This document shows positions 19,513 to 30,290 of a stretch of DNA of 64,000 nt, piece by piece. The DNA is from Anastatus disparis (taxonomy: Eukaryota; Arthropoda; Insecta; Hymenoptera; Eupelmidae), in the NCBI GenBank assembly GCA_017163975.1, contig JAFFSR010000084.1:459501-523500 (forward strand), written 5' to 3'. The notes below the pieces were generated by a model, which did no database searches, was not told the origin of the DNA, and was given only the letters and a program-made list of their open reading frames with translations. The stretch's first letter is position 1; the number at the start of each line of letters is the position of its first letter. A program made the position numbers and the translations under genes.

Positions 19513-21501
19513 ATGAATCCAAATACTGTCCTCACCACCTTCTTATTAATCCTAATATCCAAAGTAACCTATGGATTGATAGGTTACGATTGCGGGTCAC
19601 GGTATTTAAACGTGACAACTTTATCATTGTTAAACGTAGGGGAATGCGAAACCCCAGGAGAGTCAATTAAAATTGACCAGAAATATATTCAATTGTTGCA
19701 AATAAATGAGTACACTGAAGCACGTGTTTATCAGTGTAAAATTGAAATCCGTCGGACTGTTTACTATTGTGGGATGCACTCACATGTGTCAATAGTTAAA
19801 AACGGAGAAAATGAGTATATTAAAGAAATCAGTCAGCAAGCTTGCAAAGACGCCCATTTATCGGGAATTTTGAAAGTAACTGATAACCACGTGATTCATG
19901 GACTCCGAAATAATAACACTGTTACTCACAGCGTACTCTTCGCCGGCGAAATAACTTCAAGCGGTAAATGTAACGGCCAAACGTATTCTGATCCTTACGG
20001 TACCTGGAGTGATGCTATAGTACAAGGTACCGCTAAAATATCTTTATCAGATTATATCGCGCGAGTTTCACTTGAAAAAAATACAATCCATTTACAATCT
20101 GGAACCGTTTGTAAGTTAGAAGATGGCACGTGTATAGATATGGAAGGAGGGTATACGTATTGGAACGCACTCCCATTCGACACTTGTAAATTTAATCACT
20201 ATGGTGTGTTATATGAAGGATATGCTAATAAGCTCATGGATAATGAAATGGGAGAATTCTAAACCGTATATTCTCTAACTACACAAGACGTGACTTTCGC
20301 ACTAACGGCGAAGAACAGAATGAATGTTTGCGGTTATTCAGTAACGAGAACTGAACACCCTAAATTATTAATTTTCGAGACACAAAGAGGTGACACTTTT
20401 GTATCGGCAAAGAAACAATCTGTTTCAAATTTGGATATCTTCGCGTATGTAAATTCGAAATTCATTTATGTAGAACGACACATCAGGACACAAATAAAAA
20501 ATTTGTATCGCGATGTCATTTTTCAACGTTGTAACATCGAACGTCAAACTTTGAAAAACGCGTTGACTATTGCCACTCAGGCTCCGGATGAGTTCGCGTA
20601 CAACTTGATGAAAGGACCGGGATATATGGCAGTGGTTGCTGGAGAAGTGGTGCACATAGTTAAGTGCATTCCAGTCGAGGTTAAAATCGAACACGGTCTC
20701 TCATGTTACGCTGAGCTTCAGGTAACTCACAAGAATAATACACATTTCTTGACACCGAGAACCCATATTCTCAAACAAAAAGGGACTAAAATTGCTTGTA
20801 ATGCTTTACTACCAGCATACTACTTTCTCGGGGAAACCTGGTATAAAATTCTACCACGGCCTTCTGAAGCTTTGTCTCCTGCAATGCTGAGACCGAATGA
20901 CAAACCGACCTGGAAGTATATAAGCCCATCAAATTTAGCCACCAGTGGAATTTACACGGACCAAGACTTAAATGAGTTAAGAGAACGAATTATGTTCCCT
21001 GTGGAAAAACCTGCGTTATTAAACGATATAGCTCGCGAAATGAATGGACATCAAGTCACAGATGGAGAGGGGACAATTATGAAGCTGTTGAACGAAGAGA
21101 CTCTCCACAGAATAGCCAAATCAGCATGGTCCAAAGTTTGGGGCCAGTTCATGAATTTCGGCACCGCAAGCGCAGGAATAATAGCGATTATCATGATACT
21201 TCAATTTATTAAGTCAGTAATCGATGTAATAATAAGAGGTTATGCATTACATTCTGTGTTTGGATGGTCTGTACACATTCTTAGCGCAGTATGGGGAACA
21301 TTAGCCCACCTACTACTACAACTCGATATTGAAAAACCACCAACCAAGGACCCAGAACAAGGACAAATTACAAACAATCAAGACAAACCAAAGGATGAAT
21401 CACGGAATACGGATGTCCCTGTACAGTCACAACTTTACCCGACTCAAGAATTATCCAACATCAACTCAGAAAAAGCAAAATATAATTCATTCATACCATG
21501 A
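19513..21501 (+). pseudogene. env: Envelope glycoprotein gene with one in-frame stop
   Basis: One frame of about 662 codons. The ATG at 19513 opens a typical signal peptide (about 21 residues, hydrophobic core TTFLLILIS). The ectodomain is cysteine-rich, with several N-glycosylation motifs. Near the C terminus are a membrane segment (AGIIAIIMILQF..., about 21170-21235), a second hydrophobic stretch, and a hydrophilic tail. An in-frame TAA at 20260-20262 breaks the frame about 250 codons in; the same frame reopens at once and runs to 21501. Such proteins mediate membrane fusion and entry in errantiviruses. The ectodomain looks to me more like glycoproteins of arthropod negative-strand RNA viruses (chuvirus type) than like the classical gypsy fusion protein; that is recall, not a search. 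Confidence 0.75.
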
Positions 21502-21565
21502 ATATAGCTGAGGCAAGCACTTGCTAGTTCACTTCCAGCTCCTAGCAACCGCTTTAGGCGTGGGG

Positions 21566-23945
21566 TGTAACGTCGGGCTACAATTCATCATTTATTTCTT
21601 ACATATATATATATTTACTATTATCTTTTTCCAATTTTCTTTAAAAATTTTTTCGTTCTGATTTTCTTTCACATAAGCGAAATTCGAACAAAACGAAATA
21701 ATCACTTATTCTTAGATAGAAAAGAAAATATTGTATCTTTTAAGTAAAACACTACAGCTGTGTAAATAAACCGTAAGGGATACTCAAATCTTGGGTACCT
21801 GAAAAATATTATGTAAAATTTCACACGTATTTTCGTGTATATTGAAACTGCCTGAAAAATTTTACCGTTATCAATTAGGACGCCCAGACAGAAACTCATT
21901 AAGCTAGGCGCCAAAAGGAAAATACTCATAATATTCTTTTTTGTAAATTTTTGTTAATAATTTATTTGAAATGTTTTTTTTATTAACATACAAATTCTTT
22001 TCTTCTATAAATAAAATATTTAAAATTAATAGATATTAAAAAACCCAATAAATATAAAAACAAAATTGTTATTATAAAAAAAAACAACACAAAAATTAAA
22101 GATCATCCCTAAAAGGTTTTAAAATGAGTATCCCTTTGTTTAAAAAAAATATATATGATTTCTTTTGTTATATTTTAAATAAAACAGATATATGTATATA
22201 TATATGAAATTATTCGTATAAAAATTAACTAATTCTTTTTATGTAAAATTTTTTATAAACTCTTATTCTTTTTCTTTCTTAAAAAACTAATATATATATA
22301 TATATATATATACATATAACAGTTTTAAATAGTATTTATAGATAATGTTTAATAATAAAATTGCGTATGCATCAAGCTTACAGCACGCTTGAAATTAGAA
22401 TACTGCGTTTCTTTTCTTTTAAATTTATTTTATTAAGTGAATCTTAGAAATTAATTTTGGTTTTATTTCTTCGAAAGCGTTAAACAAAAAACCCACAAAA
22501 CAAAAAAATTACAAAAACAAAAAAATTAAATTAATCATAATTTTTATACTTTATAGTACGTTGAGCGTCCTTTTTTTATTACTAAGCGTCGTTTTTTTTG
22601 TGTGTGAAGCGTCACCCTTGTTTTTCTTTATTTTCTTTAGCATTTATTTCATTTATAATAATGTAAACTTTAGTTTTAAGTATTGAAAGATTAGTGATAT
22701 TAATATTAATATTTCTTCCTTTATTAAAAACTTTTTTTATTGTCAAATTTGCGATAGCGTCTTTTTTTTTATTGCGTAATTCTTCTTTTAATTTCTGCGT
22801 TATATATATATATAATAAGTTAATGTTAACTGACAATGTTTATTCATTTAATATCTATATCATATTATTCTTTTGTTTTTAACTTTTATATATAAACAAA
22901 TAATTTTATTAATTAATTAGATTTATTTAAATTAGTTTATTTTATTATAGATATTAGTTTGAAAAACATTGTAAATTAACAACTCTAATTTCTAGTTTAT
23001 CTTTTGTATGCGCAATTCGTTATATTTTTAATAACAATTAGATTTAAGACAATTTTTTGTAGCTTACTTTCAAAAGAGAGAGAAAGAAAAGTAGAGAGAG
23101 AAAGAAGAAAATCGAGACTAGCACAGCCAAGTGACAATTTACGGAACTTTTACGGAAACAAAATTGACCAATAGAAAATTAAAATTTTTGGAAAACTACC
23201 CAAACGGGGGTAGCTAGTCCACGCCCCAATTTCAGGGTATAAAAATCTCTGACGGAGCACGGACACTCACTCTCTTCAGGAATTTCAAGGAAGCAAGTAT
23301 CAATCACAATTCTCAAATCGAACGCAACTCTCTTCAAGACTCACCAACAAGCATCTCCAGCAATCATCAAATCAACCGCAACTCTCAATACATTTCTTTC
23401 TCTGCACTTTTTGAAAGTAAGTAAAATTTATAGTTTTTCTCTCATTAAATTCAAAACTTAAATCAAAATCTTTTATTCTTATTTCATCCAAATAACAAAC
23501 ATATTTCTATTTTATTATAATATTTTTCTTGATCTAATTTTTTTTATATATAATTATAATTTTATATATATATTATAATTTAACTAGCTATCTTTCATTT
23601 ATATATATATATATTTCATATATTTCTCTTTAAATATAACGCGACCCCGACTTTGAGGACCGTCCTCATCAGACCCCAAGCAGAGCGATAGAGACATGTT
23701 GCTTTGCTTGGCTAGGGGTTTAAAAAGTTAATAATCAATTTAAATAAAAAATTTAAAATCGCGACGCGGAAAGGACTCAATATAGGTCCCCGCTTTTCAG
23801 TGAACAAATTTGACTCTCGCCCCGCGCAAGTAACACGTGGTCAAACTCGGCGACCATTTATTAAGTACGACGCCGCGTAAGATAATTTACGCATATGCAG
23901 TGGTGAGTGGTGAATTATAAAATTAATTCATCTCTCGACATTACA
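21566..23945 (+). repeat. 3' LTR of element 2 (2380 bp)
   Basis: Matches 7915-10334 from TGTAACGTCG to CGACATTACA. It is shorter mainly through a smaller (TA)n run and a missing GAGAGGTAGAGAAA segment. A few substitutions are visible (for example near 22322-22350, 23345 and 23627). The bases just before it (GGCGTGGGG) are the only candidate for a polypurine tract and are short. Confidence 0.95.
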
Positions 23946-23949
23946 CTTA
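23946..23949. repeat. Right target site duplication (CTTA)
   Basis: Directly follows the 3' LTR and equals 7911-7914. Confidence 0.9.
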
Positions 23950-24018
23950 TATTTAAATAAACATTGAATTTAGCAACAGCTTCTCATATATTATATAGAT
24001 TAAAGTTATTATTTCTAG

Positions 24019-24169
24019 CAATTGTAATGGGGAGAGTTGCTCTAATGTCGAGGCAATCGAAATTGGAAACGACGAATGCGAAGAAAGCGATAATACAAAT
24101 TGCAATATTTTTATAGAAGAAAACGTAAGCGAGCCAACCGTAAAAAAAAGAAAAATTAATATTCAATAA
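24019..24169 (+). pseudogene. Possible orphan terminal exon
   Basis: After an acceptor-like ATTATTTCTAG, the frame ending at TAA 24167-24169 codes for about 48 residues: Cys/Glu/Asn-rich and acidic, ending in a basic KKRK cluster that looks like a nuclear localisation signal. AATAAA-type sequences follow. Such acidic tails with a final basic patch occur in transposases and nuclear proteins. No upstream exon is visible, because the 16-kb element lies immediately to the left and the bases before its other end (7807-7910) are non-coding. It may be chance coding; the sharp frame and low stop density argue mildly for a real exon. Confidence 0.35.
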
Positions 24170-24630
24170 AAATATATTTTACACGAAAATAAAAATTTTT
24201 ATCCTTCTTCCATAAATTTTATCCTTTTATATCATAATTTATTCAATGTATATTAATATTTTATAATGAAATAAAAAATAAAAATAGTTCCAATTAAAAA
24301 GCAATTTTCATATCAATTTTTCTATTATATTAAGGAAATATTCCTCACATGAAAATCTTAGTAGTTAAATTTTAGAAAGAAAATAAAAATATATTCAATG
24401 ATGAAAAAATTTTTTTGCATGAAAAACAAAGAAAAGTTAAAAAAAACGAGATAACAATTTTTATTATTACTATTAAAATTTTTGCAATTATTAATAATTA
24501 CTTTTTTATTTATTGAAACTGTAAATTCATTATAATAATTACTTAAAATATAGAATTAATAAAAACTTCAATTAAACTTGTCTCTAGGTTTCAAATGTAA
24601 TAATTACGAGGAATAATTAGGTAAGTTCGT
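24170..24630. other. AT-rich spacer, nothing recognised
   Basis: About 460 bp of A/T-rich DNA with poly-A-like runs and no ORF, tandem repeat or terminal motif that I can identify. It belongs to the loop of the foldback whose right arm starts at 24631. Confidence 0.6.
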
Positions 24631-24751
24631 TTACAACATTTACGTAAATCTGCGTGCATTTCGTAAATATTGATCGAAATAAAACTCATGACAACTCATT
24701 TTGAAGTTCTTTCTTTTAGCTTTATAATGAGACATTACGCGTCTAAAATTA
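24631..24751 (+). repeat. Right arm of the foldback repeat, first part
   Basis: Matches the reverse complement of 7690-7806. It ends in TTA, where the palindromic transposon is inserted; the arm resumes at 29821. Confidence 0.8.
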
Positions 24752-25339
24752 CACAGGCCCACAAAATGAAAAAAAATGTCTGAACTTTTGACCGGACATT
24801 CATATTCCCATGTATTTTTCGACGCTGAATCCGAATCTGTAATAAAAATAGAGGGTTTTCCTACCTTTTCTCAGAGTTTTATTGAAAAAACCTCATTTCT
24901 TACGGTTTTTTTGCGGTTTTTCAAGTCTAGAAAAAACAAATCATGAGATACGGTTAATTGGACTTCAAAATCGAATTCTACGGGAAAAAATACACAGGAA
25001 ACCATACCTTCAAATTTTTTTAACGCGATTCTGGTCCTCTGTATGGGGCTGAAAAGATGAGGAAATCGGTAAAAGTCGAAATTTTGCCTAAAATGGATTT
25101 AAACAATATTAAAATTTAATCATGCGTCTTTTGAAGAGTCGATAAACATTGGAAATACTATCCTGGGGGTTTTTCAGATTGCTGATCATGAATTTGAAGT
25201 CAGATTGTGTAAAAACTACTTCTAGAGGGCGGTGACAAGAACTGTATATGGTAAATTTATCGATTTTTTAAAAATTTTACGTCTGAAATACTAATTTTAG
25301 AGTCTTTCACAGCATTGACTGTAAATTCAAGATATTAAC

Positions 25340-25381
25340 TTAGCCTATTGTGTACGTTAAACTTAACATTTTGTCTATGTT

Positions 25382-25415
<34 letters not shown>

Positions 25416-27277
25416 GATGTTTTTTTAAATTGGCTTACGCTTACGTACACGTTTCTCTTCGAATGACCGATGTAGTGGATTTCTGACACGTTTTTGTCCT
25501 TTTTCGCAGCTGTTTCTCTTTTTATCATCCAGCAGTAATCTGCTAACATGTTGATACCCCAGTTTCCTTGAAATCTACGTTCAAACTCCTTTAAATCTTG
25601 GTGAAATCGTTCACCATGCTCTTCACTAAAGTCTCCGTTAATTTCAGGAAACTAATCAACGTGTGAATCAAGAAAATGAAGTTTTAAGTTCATTAGACAA
25701 CCCAATTTTTCAAAATTACGTACCATTCTTTTCACAATAGCTTTATAATTCGTGTCTTTGGCATTACCCAAAAATTTCGTCGATACCTCTTTAAAACTTA
25801 ACCATGCTGCCTTTTCAACATCAGTCATGCTTTGTTCAAAGTTTTCGTCTCTAAATAAAGTTCGGATTTCAGGACCATCAAAAATACCTTCATTTAATTT
25901 AGCATCAGATTTATGGGGAAATACTTTGCTTATATATTGGAAGCATTGACCGTCCTTGTCCAAAGCTTTAACTAATTGCTTTATCAATCCAAGCTTCATA
26001 TGCAGAGGCGGTATCAAAATTTTCGAAGGATTAACGAGTGGATCTTTTATAACATTCTGTTTTCCAGGTTCAAACGATTCTCTTGATGGCCAAATTTTCT
26101 TTTTACAGTGTTTTTTTCTATCTCTGCTATCAAACATGCATAAATAACATGGGTACTTCGTAAATCCAGATTGTTGTCCAAGTATCATAGATAAAATCTT
26201 TAAATCGCCACATATTTGCCATTTATGTTCTCTATATTTTATTTTCGTTAAAAGTAGTTCAAGATTGGAATACTCTTCTTTAAGTACTGTTGAATGTGCT
26301 AATGGTATAGGAGCATATTTATTTGTGATATTGAGGAGTACTGCTTTAAGGCTGCGCTTTGATGAATCAATGAATAGTCGCCAATTTTCAGGTTTGTATA
26401 TGTTGGGTTTCAATTCATCAATAAGACCTTTCACGTCCGTGCAATAAACCATATTAGAATCATTCTTGAAATAATTTCTAAAGCGCTCTTCTCGATTACG
26501 ATATGCACATACTTTAGTACCCTTTGTCAACATATTTCGTCTCTTAAACTCTGAAGCCATAAACTCTGATTGTTCCTTAGATAAACCACTCTTTCTAAAT
26601 AAATCGTTCAGACTTTTTTGATCAAACTTTTCAACAGTTCGTTCTTCACCCTTAGGAATATACTCTTCATCACTATCCAGAGAATGTTCTTCAGGTGAAC
26701 TTAGATCTTCTTCATTTGATGAGCTTCCGTCTGCGGCAATCAGATTTTCAGTTGTTTCATCTGTCGAGTTTTCATCTACATTTAGATTCCCTAAGCCTGT
26801 TGTAAAACTATCTCTCGAATCTTCATTTTCAAAAATATCTATAAAATTCTTGGATGGAAATTCTATACAAGAAGTATTAGGATATACTATTCCTTTTTTC
26901 TGTATCTTGTCTAAACCTTGTATCTTTGTTAAACAAAAATAGCAATCATTTTCATCTTTTGGTTCCTTCCACTTTGTAGGTATAGTAAATTTTAATTTGG
27001 ACCTAGCCTGACTGGTGTTGTATCGATTCATCATGGCATAACATGAAGCACATATATAATGAGGAACCCAAATTTTATCCTGTTGAAAAATCTCAATATC
27101 AAAACATTTTTGATAGATAAAATTAATATTATCTGTGATTTTTCTTTTGTTTCGTTGTCCAATATATTCCGAACATACATAACAGAAATTATCTTGAGAT
27201 CCATTACACGTATGGTTAAAACTGTTATTGGATGTACCAGCGCAGTTTAAAAAAGGTTGAAAATTTGAATTAGCCAT
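25340..27277 (-). pseudogene. Transposase, left copy, near full length
   Basis: One frame of about 645 codons from ATG at 27277, broken once by TAG at 25652-25654. The N terminus has zinc-binding pairs (CYVC near residue 32, CASC near 78, CYFC near 113). An acidic region follows, then an RNase H-like core: LFIDSSKRS (first Asp), CGDLKILSM (second Asp), a CYLC...H cluster, PPLHMKLGL, and EEHGERFHQD (candidate Glu, lying after the TAG). This Cys/His insertion between the second Asp and the Glu is seen in hAT- and CACTA-like transposases. The C terminus reads into a (GA)n microsatellite as an Arg-Glu repeat. I know the protein family as widespread in animal genomes but do not assign its superfamily. 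Confidence 0.75.
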
Positions 27278-27605
27278 ATTGTTGAATTAAACCCAACACA
27301 CTAGGAATCCTGTTCCGATCGCAGGTGAGTCCGCCGTCCTAGGGGTGATAACTCTCATACCTCCCCAGGCCTAAGTATGAGAGCTTTCCGACTTTGACGA
27401 GGACAATGTCAACTCGTCGTCGGACACACTACGGCATCATTCTCACATCCTAGTGCTCCCCTGCAGGACAGCGCGCCTTCGCTGGGTTCGTTACTGCAAA
27501 GTATTGAGTACACCGAATCATTCTACACATCCCATTTTCAGGGCAGTTGTCATCGTGACCAATACTTCGCAGCAGCAGGTTTTTTTTAGGTACCCTTATA
27601 GAGTA

Positions 27606-27652
<47 letters not shown>
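27278..27652. other. GC-richer segment ending in (TA)n, possible LINE 3' end
   Basis: About 300 bp (27300-27600) with clearly higher G+C than its surroundings ends in a pure (TA)n run at about 27609-27652. It lies only in the palindrome loop. A segment of foreign composition with a simple-repeat tail suggests the 3' end of a non-LTR retrotransposon. No RT motif is present, so this is tentative. Confidence 0.35.
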
Positions 27653-27654
<2 letters not shown>

Positions 27655-27748
27655 CTTTGGAAAAAGATCATAAGTCCCATTCGTTTATAAACAATGCTTT
27701 AAGATCAATGACAGTGTACAACAGTGATTAACTGAACGGAGCTTTAAA

Positions 27749-29152
27749 ATGAAACCGAATTCATTTCTAAACAACAGTACCCAGTTTTACAACAGAATAA
27801 GTATAAATAAAAAATTAACAGATCAAATTGTCTCTGACACAAACACACCAAATGAAGAAGATCTAAGTTCACCTGAAGAACATTCTCTGGATAGTGATGA
27901 AGAGTATATTCCTAAGGGTGAAGAACGAACTGTTGAAAAGTTTGATCAAAAAAGTCTGAACGATTTATTTAGAAAGAGTGGTTTATCTAAGGAACAATCA
28001 GAGTTTATGGCTTCAGAGTTTAAGAGACGAAATATGTTGACAAAGGGTACTAAAGTATGTGCATATCGTAATCGAGAAGAGCGCTTTAGAAATTATTTCA
28101 AGAATAATTCTAATATGGTTTATTGCACGGACGTGAAAGGTCTTATTGATGAATTGAAACCCAACATATACAAACCTGAAAATTGGCGACTATTCATTGA
28201 TTCATCAAAGCGCAGCCTTAAAGCAGTACTCCTCAATATCACAAATAAATATGCTCCTATACCATTAGCACATTCAACAGTACTTAAAGAAGAGTATTCC
28301 AATCTTGAACTACTTTTAACGAAAATAAAATATAGAGAACATAAATGGCAAATATGTGGCGATTTAAAGATTTTATCTATGATACTTGGACAACAATCTG
28401 GATTTACGAAGTACCCATGTTATTTATGCATGTTTGATAGCAGAGATAGAGAAAAACACTATAAAAAGAAAATTTGGCCATGAAGAGAATCGTTTGAACC
28501 TGGAAAACAGAATGTTATAAAAGATCCACTCGTTAATCCTTCGAAAATTTTGATACCGCCTCTGCATATAAAGCTTGGATTGATAAAGCAATTAGTTAAA
28601 GCTTTGGACAAGGACGGTCAATGCTTCCAATATATAAGCAAAGTATTTCCCCATAAATCTGATGCTAAATTAAATGAAGGTATTTTTGATGGTCCTGAAA
28701 TCCGAACTTTATTTAGAGACGAAAACTTTGAACAAAGCATGACTGATGTTGAAAAGGCAGCATGGTTAAGTTTTAAAGAGGTATCGACGAAATTTTTGGG
28801 TAATGCCAAAGACACGAATTATAAAGCTATTGTGAAAAGAATGGTACGTAATTTTGAAAAATTGGGTTGTCTAATGAACTTAAAACTTCATTTTCTTGAT
28901 TCACACGTTGATCAGTTTCCTGAAAATAACGGAGACTTTAGTGAAGAGCATGGTGAACGATTTCACCAAGATTTAAAGGAGTTTGAACGTAGATTTCAAG
29001 GAAACTGGGGTATCAACATGTTAGCAGATTACTGCTGGATGATAAAAAGAGAAACAGCTGCGAAAAAGGACAAAAACGTGTCAGAAATCCACTACATCGG
29101 TCATTCGAAGAGAAACGTGTACGTAAGCGTAAGCCAATTTAAAAAAAACATC

Positions 29153-29190
<38 letters not shown>

Positions 29191-29197
29191 AACATAG
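27749..29197 (+). pseudogene. Transposase, right copy, N-terminally replaced
   Basis: From about 27849 the frame is almost identical to the left copy from NEEDLSSPEEHS onward. Its own first 33 codons (MKPNSFLNNS...) are unrelated, so the zinc-finger N terminus is missing. It carries one TGA at 28481-28483, where the left copy reads Ser, but has Gln where the left copy has TAG. The EEHGERFHQD segment is within the open part. The C terminus again runs into the (GA)n tract (29156-29190). Confidence 0.75.
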
Positions 29198-29820
29198 ACA
29201 AAATGTTAAGTTTAACGTACACAATAGGCTAAGTTAATATCTTGAATTTACAGTCAATGCTGTGAAAGACTCTAAAATTAGTATTTCAGACGTAAAATTT
29301 TTAAAAAATCGATAAATTTACCATATACAGTTCTTGTCACCGCCCTCTAGAAGTAGTTTTTACACAATCTGACTTCAAATTCATGATCAGCAATCTGAAA
29401 AACCCCCAGGATAGTATTTCCAATGTTTATCGACTCTTCAAAAGACGCATGATTAAATTTTAATATTGTTTAAATCCATTTTAGGCAAAATTTCGACTTT
29501 TACCGATTTCCTCATCTTTTCAGCCCCATACAGAGGACTAGAATCGCGTTAAAAAAATTTGAAGGTATGGTTTCCTGTGTATTTTTTCCCGTAGAATTCG
29601 ATTTTGAAGTCCAATTAACCGTATCTCATGATTTGTTTTTTCTAGACTCGAAAAACCGCAAAAAAACCGTAAAAAATGAGGTTTTTTCAATAAAACTCTG
29701 AGAAAAGGTAGGAAAACCCCATATTTTTATTACAGATTCGGATTCAGCGTCGAAAAATACATGGGAATATGTATGTCCGGTCAAAAGTTCAGACATTTTT
29801 TTTCATTTTGTGGGCCTGTG

Positions 29821-30290
29821 TTATTGATTTAGTGAGCCACAATAATCATTTGCGTTTAAGGTGTCGTATTAGGTACAGTTGTTTTAACTTAAATACACCC
29901 TATTTTGAAAAACTATCTGCACCAATATTTATAATTTTTCAAGGTATCCTAGATTAAAAGAAAACATCAAAATCGGTCCATTATTTACGAAGATACGGTT
30001 AATTTTTACGAATTTTATTGAGACGGGGTCCTTCGTTAACTTTTCTTACGCGCAAAGATAAATATCCCCACCACTACTTCGACTTTGACGTTATTATTAG
30101 TATGATATTATTATTTAAGTATTAATAATAAAGAGTCACATTTTTAAAATCTAGTCATAGATTTTTAAAAGAAAAGTCTTTAACTAAAAAATGACGCTTA
30201 ATTCGTTTATTAATTGTTATAAACAAAGTAGTTGTGATTTAAAAAAAAAATCTTATCTTGGATCCTATTCGCCTTCGGGAGTTCTTTTTT
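29821..30290 (+). repeat. Right arm of the foldback repeat, second part
   Basis: Continues the homology to the reverse complement of 7440-7690. About 200 bp at 30000-30200 has no counterpart in the left arm. Homology resumes with AATTGTTATAAACAAAGTAG near 30208. Confidence 0.75.

Larger units (their letters stand above)
7915..23945 (+). mobile_element. 16-kb envelope-bearing Ty3/gypsy LTR element 2
   Basis: The 16,031-bp element has 2.4-kb direct LTRs with short inverted ends (TGTAACGTCG...CGACATTACA) and a 4-bp target duplication. Internal order is: long untranslated leader, spliced accessory ORF, gag, knuckle ORF in the -1 frame, protease-protease-RT-RNase H-integrase, env. The domain order with integrase last places it in Ty3/gypsy (Metaviridae), and the env gene makes it errantivirus-like. 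The pol frame is fully open and env has one stop. The LTRs differ mainly in microsatellite lengths and a handful of substitutions, so integration appears recent. Confidence 0.93.
24752..29820. mobile_element. Palindromic DNA transposon with two inverted transposase copies
   Basis: Ends are CACAGGCCCACAAAATG (24752) and its complement (to 29820), flanked by TTA on both sides. The two arms, 24752-26718 and 27849-29820, are nearly identical inverted copies of the 3' part of one transposon. The loop (26719-27848) holds the transposase N terminus of the left copy and an unrelated GC-richer stretch. Both outer ends are thus the same, 3', terminus. The flanking 3-bp repeat and the empty paralogous site at 7677-7702 indicate that the whole palindrome moved or inserted as a unit. 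Superfamily not assigned. Confidence 0.85.
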
